From Mediterranea sp. (in: CFB group bacteria) (GTDB lineage Bacteria > Bacteroidota > Bacteroidia > Bacteroidales > Bacteroidaceae), in assembly GCA_031287715.1 (NCBI GenBank), contig JAITSN010000045.1, forward strand, positions 33,908 to 97,907: a stretch of DNA of 64,000 nt, written 5' to 3'. Under the pieces are notes generated by a model. It was not told the origin of the DNA, searched no databases, and was given only the letters and a program-made list of their open reading frames with translations. How positions within the stretch are numbered: position 1 is the first letter of the stretch; each line of letters starts with the position of its first letter. The translations under genes and the position numbers were made by a program. Of this stretch, positions 8,189 to 15,450 are shown piece by piece.

Positions 8189-8614
8189 ATGGAAAAAGAA
8201 ATTTTACCGGTATCAAAAGAATTTGAGATACGCTTCAGTGAAGTGGATTCCATGAATTTTGTATGGCATGGATCCTATTCCCTTTACTTTGAAGACGCGC
8301 GTGAGGCTTTTGGTAAGAAATACGGGCTTGGGTATCTTTTTATATTCGGTAACGGATTCTATGCTCCATTGGTTGACTTGTCATTCCAATACAAAAAGCC
8401 GCTGGTTTACGGTATGAAACCACAGATTACGATTATTTACCGCCCCACACCGGCCGCTAAGATCGTATTTGATTATGAGATCCGGAATATTGCCGACAAT
8501 AGCTTGATAGCCACCGGTCATTCGGTACAAGTCTTTCTTGACAAGCAATATCAGCTGGTCTGGAATAGTCCAAAATTCTATGAAGAATGGAAACAACAGT
8601 GGAACGTTTTGTAG
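8189..8614 (+). CDS. Acyl-CoA/ACP thioesterase, 4HBT (YbgC) type
   Basis: A 141-aa hotdog thioesterase. The N-terminal FSEVDSMNFVWHGSYSLYFEDAREAF matches the 4-hydroxybenzoyl-CoA thioesterase pattern, with the Asp (VDSMNFVWH) as the usual catalytic residue. In aryl-polyene loci a protein of this type (role of ApeK) may release or edit acyl chains. The gene ends inside the next ketosynthase gene: 28 nt are shared (8587-8614), a sign of tight co-translation. Confidence 0.85.
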   Translation: MEKEILPVSKEFEIRFSEVDSMNFVWHGSYSLYFEDAREAFGKKYGLGYLFIFGNGFYAPLVDLSFQYKKPLVYGMKPQITIIYRPTPAAKIVFDYEIRNIADNSLIATGHSVQVFLDKQYQLVWNSPKFYEEWKQQWNVL

Positions 8615-9762
8615 CGGCCAAGATTGCTGATAACATTGTGTCCCCGTTGGGCTTCACATCAGCAGAAAACTACGTTGCAGTCAAGGCAGGGAAATCCGCT
8701 TTGTGCCGTTATGAAAACAAGTGGAACATCCCCGAAACATTCATGGCCTCTCTTATCGACCGTGATGCTATCGAAGAAGAATGTGAAAAACTTCATTTCT
8801 GTCAAAGATATACCCTGTTCGAGAAAATACTCATACTTTCCGTATCCAACGCTTTGAAAAGCAGCTGTATTGATGTTTCATCCGCCAAGGTTCTCTTTAT
8901 CTTGTCCACTACAAAAGGAAATATATCTCTTTTGGACCGGAACGACCATAGTGGAATCCCTGCGGATCGAATCGTATTGGGAGAAGCGGCAAAACAAGTA
9001 ACAGATTACTTTAAGAATCCCAATCCTCCGGTTGTTGTTTCCAATGCCTGCATTTCCGGAGCCTGTGCACAAATAGCAGCCATGCGATGCTTGCAGATAG
9101 GACAATATGATTATGTAGTAGTCATGGGCGCCGATTGCCTGTCACCGTTCATCATCTCCGGCTTTCAATCATTCAAGGCGCTATCTGCGGAGCCTTGTAA
9201 ACCTTTTGACAAGGATCGAAACGGCCTTAATTTAGGAGAAGCAGCAGCGACCATAATTTATAGGAAGAAAGAGCTTTCATCCTTTCCAACCGATGAATGG
9301 ATTGCTTGCTTGGGGGCCATCAGGAATGATGCCAATCATATATCCGGTCCTTCGCGCACCGGAGAAGGAAGTTATCGTGCTTTGAGGGCGGTACTCAAAC
9401 AAGAAGGGAAAGAAGATCTGGCATTTGTAAATGCACATAGTACAGCTACGGTTTACAATGATGAAATGGAAGCTGTGGCCATACAACGCGCCGGCTTACA
9501 AACCGTACCTGTCAATGGATTGAAAGGATATTACGGCCATACTTTGGGCGCTGCCGGGATTTTGGAATCCATCATATCCATGTCTGCTGTGGACGACAAT
9601 ACAATATTGGCAACACGGGGATATGAAACACCCGGTGTAACCGTTCCATTATCCATATTCAACCGGAACTGTCCAACAGACAAGAGATCCTTTATCAAAT
9701 TATTATCCGGTTTTGGTGGATGCAATGCCGCATTGTTTTTCAAGAAAGGAATGGCTATATGA
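8587..9762 (+). CDS. Beta-ketoacyl-ACP synthase 2
   Basis: A 391-aa condensing enzyme with a complete triad: Cys155 in SNACISGACAQ, His284 in NAHSTATVYND and His318 in YYGHTLGAAG. It is more divergent from FabF than the enzyme at 3633 (shorter N-terminal half, HSTAT instead of HxTGT). It starts 28 nt before the end of the thioesterase gene and its own stop overlaps the start of the following half-length ketosynthase-like gene (ATGA at 9759-9762). That coupling suggests the two products act together. Its place in the extension cycle is not determined. Confidence 0.9.
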   Translation: METTVERFVAAKIADNIVSPLGFTSAENYVAVKAGKSALCRYENKWNIPETFMASLIDRDAIEEECEKLHFCQRYTLFEKILILSVSNALKSSCIDVSSAKVLFILSTTKGNISLLDRNDHSGIPADRIVLGEAAKQVTDYFKNPNPPVVVSNACISGACAQIAAMRCLQIGQYDYVVVMGADCLSPFIISGFQSFKALSAEPCKPFDKDRNGLNLGEAAATIIYRKKELSSFPTDEWIACLGAIRNDANHISGPSRTGEGSYRALRAVLKQEGKEDLAFVNAHSTATVYNDEMEAVAIQRAGLQTVPVNGLKGYYGHTLGAAGILESIISMSAVDDNTILATRGYETPGVTVPLSIFNRNCPTDKRSFIKLLSGFGGCNAALFFKKGMAI

Positions 9763-10376
9763 TAACAACATGGGTAGGAATAACACCGGATTCCGTATTA
9801 ATCGGAGGAAAAAATATCGACCACCGGACGACGGGCAATGCCTTATTGACGGAACTTTACAGGGAAAGAGTAAATGATTATCCCAAGTTCTTTAAAATGG
9901 ATACCCTCTGCAAGCTCGGTTTTATAGCTTCTGAGATGCTGCTCGCGTATGAAACGGGTGGAATGAGGCAATTTACTCCCCGCGAGGACAGGGCTATTGT
10001 TCTTTTTAACCGGAACGGTTCGTTGAATACAGACCATCACTTTCAACAAACCATCCGGAATCGGGAAAATTACTTCCCCAGTCCTTCTATATTCGCCTAC
10101 ACACTTCCTAACATTGTTACAGGGGAGATTGCTATCCGCAATAACTATTATGGTGAAACATCCTTTTATGTACTTGTAAGACCGGATGCGGAAATAATGA
10201 CCCAACATATAGGAAATACATTTCAGGATGCAGGCATCACATCTGTTTTGGCCGGTTGGGTGGATTGTGAAAGTGAAGATAATTTTCAGGCCTTGCTGTT
10301 TCTTGTGGACAAACGGCAAACCTCCAATATATTAGTAGAAGAAATAAATTCATTTTATAACCAATTAAATATTTGA
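9759..10376 (+). CDS. Half-length ketosynthase-like protein without active-site Cys
   Basis: A 205-aa protein whose sequence resembles the N-terminal half of a thiolase-fold condensing enzyme: an FNRNGSLNTDHHFQ segment, then PSPSIFAYTLPNIVTGEIAI where ketosynthases have the PNTAAG region before the nucleophile. The Cys expected after this point is absent and the protein ends about where the second half would begin. It is probably a structural or chain-length partner. Similar short proteins occur, from memory, in Bacteroidetes flexirubin-type loci. ATG 9759 (MITTW) overlaps the preceding stop. The gene ends 2 nt before the second carrier-protein start. Confidence 0.72.
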   Translation: MITTWVGITPDSVLIGGKNIDHRTTGNALLTELYRERVNDYPKFFKMDTLCKLGFIASEMLLAYETGGMRQFTPREDRAIVLFNRNGSLNTDHHFQQTIRNRENYFPSPSIFAYTLPNIVTGEIAIRNNYYGETSFYVLVRPDAEIMTQHIGNTFQDAGITSVLAGWVDCESEDNFQALLFLVDKRQTSNILVEEINSFYNQLNI

Positions 10377-10378
10377 AA

Positions 10379-10636
10379 ATGGACGATTTAGTTTTAAAAT
10401 TAAAGCAAGAGATCATTGAAGTGCTGAACCTGGAAGATGTAACCCCGGAGGATATAGACAATGATGCCCCTTTGTTTGGAGACGGCTTGGGACTGGATTC
10501 TATCGATGCATTAGAATTAATTGTATTGATTGAAAAGAATTATGGTATCAAGTTGGAAGATCCGGCAAAGGGCAGGGAAATATTCAAGTCTGTAAACGTG
10601 ATGGCCGGTTATATTGCAGAAAAACGAACCAAGTAA
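10379..10636 (+). CDS. Acyl carrier protein 2
   Basis: An 85-aa acidic carrier protein. The phosphopantetheine site is GLDSIDALEL with Ser41. It starts at ATG 10379, right after the preceding stop codon (10374-10376), and ends 6 nt before the third ketosynthase. Compared with the carrier at 6585 it has an Asp/Glu-rich first helix (NLEDVTPEDIDNDAP) and a C-terminal KGREIFKSVNVMAGYI that resembles carriers working with ketosynthase/chain-length-factor pairs. Likely holds extension intermediates. Confidence 0.92.
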   Translation: MDDLVLKLKQEIIEVLNLEDVTPEDIDNDAPLFGDGLGLDSIDALELIVLIEKNYGIKLEDPAKGREIFKSVNVMAGYIAEKRTK

Positions 10637-10642
10637 AGACAC

Positions 10643-11845
10643 ATGAATGAGCCGGTTTTAATTACAGGAGCAGGAGTAGTCTCGTCTATCGGATTGAATA
10701 AAGAGGAAGTACTTTCTTCTTTACTGTCCCGAAAGAGCGGAATAGGCCCTCCTATGTATTTGAGAACGAAGCATAAAGAGTTCCCTGTAGGAGAAGTCAA
10801 ATTGACCAATGACGAAATGGCTTCCATGCTGAATATCGCTCCTGATATTCCTAAAACGCGAACATCTCTTATGGGAATGTTGGCTCTGAAAGAAGCATTA
10901 GGCGAAGCCTCCCTTATGTCCTGCGATCTGAGAAATGTCGGGATGATATCCGGAACAACAGTCGGCGGTATGGACAAAAGCGAGTTGTATTATCTGGATT
11001 TCCTGTCAAATGACACAAGAAACCAGTTCATTCTCACACACGACTGTGGTGCCTGTACTGAAATGCAAGCAGATTACTTCGGTGATTTTTCCTTTGTCTC
11101 CACAATATCCACAGCGTGTTCTTCTTCTGCCAATGCGCTTATTCTCGGTGCTAATATGATAAGAAACGGGGAAATGGACATTGTTGTTGCCGGTGGTAGC
11201 GAGTGCATTACAAAATTTCACTTGAACGGTTTCAATTCCCTGATGATTCTTGATACGGCGCCCTGCCGTCCTTTTGACGCCACTCGTTCCGGCTTGAACT
11301 TGGGCGAAGGAGCAGCCTACTTAGTATTGGAATCTCAATCTTCCGCTATAAAAAGGCAGGTGAAACCGATAGCGCTTTTGTCCGGCTACGGCAATGCTTG
11401 TGATGCTTTTCACCAGACTGCATCCTCTCCAAACGGAGAAGGAGCATTTAGAGCGATGGCGCAAGCCTTGGATAATGCAGGAATAGAAAAAGGAAAAGTA
11501 GATTATATCAATGCGCATGGAACCGGAACCCCCAACAATGACTTGAGCGAAAGCATTGCCATAAAGCGATTATTCGGCGATAAGATTCCTCCGGTTTCGT
11601 CAACAAAATCTTTCACCGGACATACCACAAGTGCTTCCGGGGCTATCGAAGCTGTTATCTGTATATTGGCTATGAGAAACCAATTTCTTCCGGAAAATCT
11701 GAATTGGAAAGATAAAATGGAAGATGGTATCATCCCTGTAAATAATTCCAAGCTGGCGGCTCCCATCAGCCACGTACTTTGCAATTCATTTGGATTCGGG
11801 GGAAATGATTCCTCGTTGTTATTGACCCATCCCCTTGTTTCATGA
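10643..11845 (+). CDS. Beta-ketoacyl-ACP synthase 3, FabF type
   Basis: A 400-aa condensing enzyme with Cys159 (STACSSSANAL), His292 (NAHGTGTPNND) and His327 (FTGHTTSASGA), so fully catalytic by sequence. The C-terminal CNSFGFGGNDSSLLL is standard. Its stop overlaps the start of the Cys-less relative (ATGA at 11842-11845). This order, active ketosynthase then chain-length-factor-like protein, mirrors the heterodimeric ketosynthase/CLF pairs of aryl-polyene and type II polyketide systems, and is the best candidate for the main extension pair. Confidence 0.92.
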   Translation: MNEPVLITGAGVVSSIGLNKEEVLSSLLSRKSGIGPPMYLRTKHKEFPVGEVKLTNDEMASMLNIAPDIPKTRTSLMGMLALKEALGEASLMSCDLRNVGMISGTTVGGMDKSELYYLDFLSNDTRNQFILTHDCGACTEMQADYFGDFSFVSTISTACSSSANALILGANMIRNGEMDIVVAGGSECITKFHLNGFNSLMILDTAPCRPFDATRSGLNLGEGAAYLVLESQSSAIKRQVKPIALLSGYGNACDAFHQTASSPNGEGAFRAMAQALDNAGIEKGKVDYINAHGTGTPNNDLSESIAIKRLFGDKIPPVSSTKSFTGHTTSASGAIEAVICILAMRNQFLPENLNWKDKMEDGIIPVNNSKLAAPISHVLCNSFGFGGNDSSLLLTHPLVS

Positions 11846-12882
11846 AAAAAAGAAAAGTCTATATACAAGCAATGGCCCAAATATCCATTCAAAATCCGTT
11901 AACCGATGAATGGATACACCGGCCGGTTGTCCATAACACTTCCTATGTGCGTTCGATAGATCCGAATTTCAGGGATTTCTTATCATCTGCGGAAAGCCGC
12001 AGGATGGGTAAACTCCTAAAACGTGCTTTGGTAACTTCTCTGGAAGTTATCCGTAAATCAGGTATAGAATGTCCTGATGCCATTATAACAGGAACTGGAT
12101 TAGGTTGTATTGAAAACACGGAGTTCTTTCTTGACGCTTTATGCCGGAATGGAGAACAACTGTTGAAGCCCACCCATTTTATGCAATCAACACATAATAC
12201 GATCAGTTCGCTTATCGGTATCCATACGAAGACATACGGATATAACATTACATATGCCCACAAAGGCGTCTCTTTTGACAGCGCATTGCAGGATGCCTGG
12301 ACGCAATTCCAACTAGAGCTGATAGATTCGGCCCTTATTGGAGGGCATGATGAAATGACTCCATCTTATTTTACGCTGTTGAAGAAAGCAAAATTTGTCG
12401 GACAAGACAGGGAAGTATGCGGAGAAACAGCCGTTTCAGTAATGCTGGGTTCCGATAAGACAAAAGGATTATGCCTCTTGTCCGGCTTTAAATTGATGTA
12501 TAAACCGGAAATGGAACGGCTAAAAAGAGAATTGAGCCATATGCTGGATGGTGCAGGCATTTCATTGGATGAAATAGATGCGGTAATGACAGGAATCAGC
12601 GGCAATGAATTGAATGACAGTTATTATCAGGATGTGCTGCCTAAGCTGTTCGGCGATATTCCCATATTACATTACAAGCATGTTTTCGGCGAAAGCTATA
12701 CAGCTCCGGGGTTAGGATTCTATGCGGCAGCTTGTTGTCTCTTATATGGAAAAATACCTGCTTTCTTGTATATGGATCAATCAAAGGCGGCAACAAGCAG
12801 GCCCAACTATATTTTATTATTCAACTTGTTTGAAGGCAAAAGTTGCTCACTCATTTTATTAGAAGATATATGTGGAAAATAA
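11842..12882 (+). CDS. Chain-length-factor-like ketosynthase homologue (Cys lost)
   Basis: A 346-aa ketosynthase-fold protein. The N-terminal half is recognisable (IITGTGLGCIENTEFF, PTHFMQSTHNTISS) but where the nucleophile should sit the sequence reads NITYAHKGVSFDSAL, with no Cys; the two active-site His motifs are also missing (the C-terminal half has HYKHVFGESYTAPG instead). It is therefore most likely the non-catalytic partner of the enzyme encoded just upstream, corresponding to the ApeC role. The start overlaps the upstream stop. Its 3' end overlaps the next start by 13 nt. Confidence 0.82.
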   Translation: MKKRKVYIQAMAQISIQNPLTDEWIHRPVVHNTSYVRSIDPNFRDFLSSAESRRMGKLLKRALVTSLEVIRKSGIECPDAIITGTGLGCIENTEFFLDALCRNGEQLLKPTHFMQSTHNTISSLIGIHTKTYGYNITYAHKGVSFDSALQDAWTQFQLELIDSALIGGHDEMTPSYFTLLKKAKFVGQDREVCGETAVSVMLGSDKTKGLCLLSGFKLMYKPEMERLKRELSHMLDGAGISLDEIDAVMTGISGNELNDSYYQDVLPKLFGDIPILHYKHVFGESYTAPGLGFYAAACCLLYGKIPAFLYMDQSKAATSRPNYILLFNLFEGKSCSLILLEDICGK

Positions 12883-13223
12883 TACCATACTCTGTACTTC
12901 AATGCATCCTCCTTTCCAGCGGGCAGGTATTACTCAAGTTTGCCTTATTAAGAATGGGGAATTTTGGATGGAACAGGGCTTTTTGGGGAGATCTGCTGAC
13001 CAATTGGTGGTTCATGTCCTGCGGAATATGTTATGGAATAGCTTCTTTGCTATGGATGTATATGCTGAAAAAATTCCCTTTTAGTATAGTTTATCCGATG
13101 ATCAGTTTGAGTTATGTATTCGGTATGTTTGCTGCAATTCTGTTTTTCCATGAGCAGATCTCATTGTACAAATGGCTGGGAGTTCTGTTTATTGTATGTG
13201 GTTGTTGTTTAATTTTAAAATAG
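12870..13223 (+). CDS. Small EamA/SMR-type membrane protein
   Basis: A 117-aa protein with four hydrophobic segments (about residues 5-28, 43-63, 68-88, 97-116), the size and layout of small multidrug resistance/ArnE-type transporters, and the ending FFHEQISLYKWLGVLFIVCG typical of EamA halves. It may flip a lipid-linked precursor, as ArnE/ArnF do, or act as an accessory membrane protein. ATG 12870 (MWKII) is taken as start; the frame extends to a TTG at 12843 within the upstream gene. It ends 6 nt before the LolA-like gene. Confidence 0.8.
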   Translation: MWKIIPYSVLQCILLSSGQVLLKFALLRMGNFGWNRAFWGDLLTNWWFMSCGICYGIASLLWMYMLKKFPFSIVYPMISLSYVFGMFAAILFFHEQISLYKWLGVLFIVCGCCLILK

Positions 13224-13229
13224 CATATA

Positions 13230-13868
13230 ATGAAAGCCTTGATAATATCCATGTTTTTTGCTGTCTTGCCGGCGTCTTTGTATACGCAGGATTTGAAGGC
13301 GGTCGATGAAGATCTAAAAAAGACAATGATTCAAAGAATCAACCGGACAGCGTCTTCTTTGGAAACCATGCAATGTGAGTTTGAGCAAACAAAGTATTTG
13401 TCTCTTTTGAATGATAAAATGGTATCGAAAGGAAAGATGTATTATAAACAGAATAATCTATTCCGATGGGAATATAATACCCCTTACAATTATATCTTTA
13501 TACTGAATGGGACAAAAGTTATATTGAAATCTTCCCAAAAGAAAGATGAGATTGACGTAAGGTCAAGCAGACTGTTTCAGGAAATAGCAAACATCATCAT
13601 GAATAGTGTTACAGGGAAGTGTCTTACCGGTAATACGGATTTTAAAGTTACCATGTATGCCAATGGACACGAATGGATAGCTGATCTTGTTCCCTTGAAA
13701 AAAGAAATGAAGCAGATGTTCAATGTCATAACGATCAGTTTTGACCCTGATGTTTCGATGGTATCAAAAGTTGAGATGAAGGAAAAAAGCGGCGACACCA
13801 CCCGGATCATATTGAAAAATGTACGCTCTAATATAACTGTTGATGAGAAAATTTTTAGTCTGGATTAA
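13230..13868 (+). CDS. LolA-like outer-membrane lipoprotein carrier protein
   Basis: A 212-aa secreted protein: signal peptide 1-19 (ending ASLYTQ), then a LolA/LptE-like beta-barrel pattern beginning ASSLETMQCEFEQTKYLSLLNDKMVSKGKMYY, followed by the LFRWEYNTPYNYIFILNG strand pair that is diagnostic for the LolA-like family. Aryl-polyene loci carry such a protein (role of ApeL), thought to ferry the lipid-linked pigment across the periplasm to the outer membrane. Its 3' end overlaps the following gene by 26 nt. Confidence 0.87.
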   Translation: MKALIISMFFAVLPASLYTQDLKAVDEDLKKTMIQRINRTASSLETMQCEFEQTKYLSLLNDKMVSKGKMYYKQNNLFRWEYNTPYNYIFILNGTKVILKSSQKKDEIDVRSSRLFQEIANIIMNSVTGKCLTGNTDFKVTMYANGHEWIADLVPLKKEMKQMFNVITISFDPDVSMVSKVEMKEKSGDTTRIILKNVRSNITVDEKIFSLD

Positions 13869-14298
13869 TCTGTTGCCGGTTGCCATTCATATATCAGCTC
13901 AGGACGTAATGCCGTCAGAGATTCCTTTCCATTTTGATAATACGGGAAAGATCGAATATAATTTCTTTCTGCAGTTCAAAGAAAATGGATTTACGGGCAT
14001 ATGTATTATAAAGCAGGGTGACGGCGAAATGATTGGCAGTATAATAAATGAATTCGGAGTCAAAGCCTTTGATTTTGTCTATAAAATAAATTCAGGCAAA
14101 ATCCGTTTACTCAATGTGATCGCTTTCATGGATAAATGGTATATAAAGAAAATTGTCATGGAAGACTGGAAGTATCTGCTTGCTTATCCTAACGTGAAGA
14201 AACAAAGTAAAAAAAGAAAAGTTGTACGAATGGACGACGGTGGTATTGTTTTGGAAAACACCAGGCATCGAATCAGATATACGTTAACACCATTTTAA
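13843..14298 (+). CDS. Small secreted protein of unknown family
   Basis: A 151-aa protein with a short hydrophobic signal peptide ending HISAQ near residue 20. The remainder is beta-rich, with the pattern KIEYNFFLQFKENGFTGICI and a basic stretch KKQSKKRK near residue 122. I cannot assign a family with confidence. Its place between the LolA-like gene and the dehydratase, where other aryl-polyene loci encode small envelope proteins, suggests a partner in periplasmic transport. ATG 13843 is used; it lies inside the end of the LolA-like gene, which implies coupled translation. Confidence 0.7.
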   Translation: MRKFLVWINLLPVAIHISAQDVMPSEIPFHFDNTGKIEYNFFLQFKENGFTGICIIKQGDGEMIGSIINEFGVKAFDFVYKINSGKIRLLNVIAFMDKWYIKKIVMEDWKYLLAYPNVKKQSKKRKVVRMDDGGIVLENTRHRIRYTLTPF

Positions 14299-14309
14299 AA
14301 AGGAAAGCC

Positions 14310-14687
14310 ATGAAACTTTTGAATGATTTTTTTCATATAGTAGAAGACACGCAAAAGGAAGATGTGTATGTCTGTCGTATCAGGCTTAATGCCGATCACT
14401 TTATCTATAAAGTTCATTTTCAGGGAAACCCCGTTACTCCGGGTATTTGTCTTGTACAAATCGCAACGGAATGTCTGGAAAGAAAGTTGAACAGAAGGCT
14501 ATATCTGAAAGAAATGCAGAACATAAAATTCTTGTCGGTACTATCACCGGTTGAAGGTGCTCTTATAGACTTTGTTTTTCCCAAGATAGAAGAAACCGGT
14601 ACGGGATGTAAAATAAAGGCCGCTATCTTATCCGGTGAAAACCAATATGCAAAGATTTCCATGATTTATGTTTATGAACCTTTCTGA
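14310..14687 (+). CDS. Hotdog 3-hydroxyacyl-ACP dehydratase (ApeI/FabZ-like)
   Basis: A 125-aa single hotdog domain. The motif HFIYKVHFQGNPVTPGICLV (from residue 31) corresponds to the HxxFxxHFPGxPVxPG signature of FabA/FabZ/ApeI dehydratases, with the second His as the probable catalytic base and VQIATE as the following helix. It should dehydrate 3-hydroxyacyl-ACP to build the conjugated double bonds. It keeps the His that the hotdog protein at 7745 has lost, so the two may form a heteromer as ApeI/ApeP do. The glycosyltransferase start lies 20 nt inside its 3' end. Confidence 0.87.
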   Translation: MKLLNDFFHIVEDTQKEDVYVCRIRLNADHFIYKVHFQGNPVTPGICLVQIATECLERKLNRRLYLKEMQNIKFLSVLSPVEGALIDFVFPKIEETGTGCKIKAAILSGENQYAKISMIYVYEPF

Positions 14688-15450
14688 TAACAATAAAATG
14701 CAGGCTGCTAACGATCCTGATATTTGCATAATCATTCCGACCTATAATAATGGCCGGACAATAATGCAGGTACTCAGAAAGGTTTTGTCTTTCACCAAGC
14801 AAGTTATCGTGGTAGATGACGGAAGCACAGACGATACCCGTAAACTTTTACAAGAAGCCCGGCTGCCCATTACCTTAATACAATATGAAAACAACAGGGG
14901 AAAAGGCCATGCCTTGAAAACCGGTTTTCTTAAAGCATTAGAGCAAGGCTTTACCTATGCCGTTACCATTGATTCCGACGGGCAGCATTTTCCGGAAGAT
15001 ATTCCTTTATTTATAGAAGCAATCCGGAAACATCCCAATGCCTTGATCGTAGGAAGCCGTAATTTGGAAAGTAAAAACATGCCGGGCGGGAATACCTTTG
15101 CCAACAAATTCTCCAATTTCTGGTTTTATATCCAAACCGGTCAGCCGTTAGCAGATACCCAGAGCGGGTTCCGGATTTATCCCTTAAAGTTATTGACCGG
15201 CTTGAAAGCTATAACCAACCGCTACGAAGCGGAGCTGGAACTCCTTGTTCTGTCGGCATGGCATGGCGTGGAATTGTATTCGATACCGGTACGGGTTTAC
15301 TATCCACCGGAAGAAGAAAGGGTTTCCCATTTTCGTCCGGTCATTGATTTTTTGAGAATCAGCTTGTTGAATACCGTCTTGTGCGTAGGCGCAATCCTAT
15401 ACGGACTGCCATTGAGAATATTCAGATCTTGTAGGAGGAGCCAAGTATGA
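14668..15450 (+). CDS. Family 2 glycosyltransferase
   Basis: A 260-aa GT-A fold enzyme: CIIIPTYNNG near the start, the nucleotide-binding VVDDGSTDDT (about residues 49-58), NNRGKGHALKTGF, and the metal-binding DSD in TIDSDGQHFPED. A hydrophobic C-terminal segment (about residues 230-252) suggests membrane association, as in dolichol-phosphate-mannose-synthase-like enzymes. It probably attaches a sugar to a lipid or to the polyene head group. In enterobacterial loci a GT2 domain is joined to an acyltransferase; here the acyltransferase is fused to the exporter instead. ATG 14668, 14674 or 14698 are all possible starts. Confidence 0.88.
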   Translation: MFMNLSDNNKMQAANDPDICIIIPTYNNGRTIMQVLRKVLSFTKQVIVVDDGSTDDTRKLLQEARLPITLIQYENNRGKGHALKTGFLKALEQGFTYAVTIDSDGQHFPEDIPLFIEAIRKHPNALIVGSRNLESKNMPGGNTFANKFSNFWFYIQTGQPLADTQSGFRIYPLKLLTGLKAITNRYEAELELLVLSAWHGVELYSIPVRVYYPPEEERVSHFRPVIDFLRISLLNTVLCVGAILYGLPLRIFRSCRRSQV

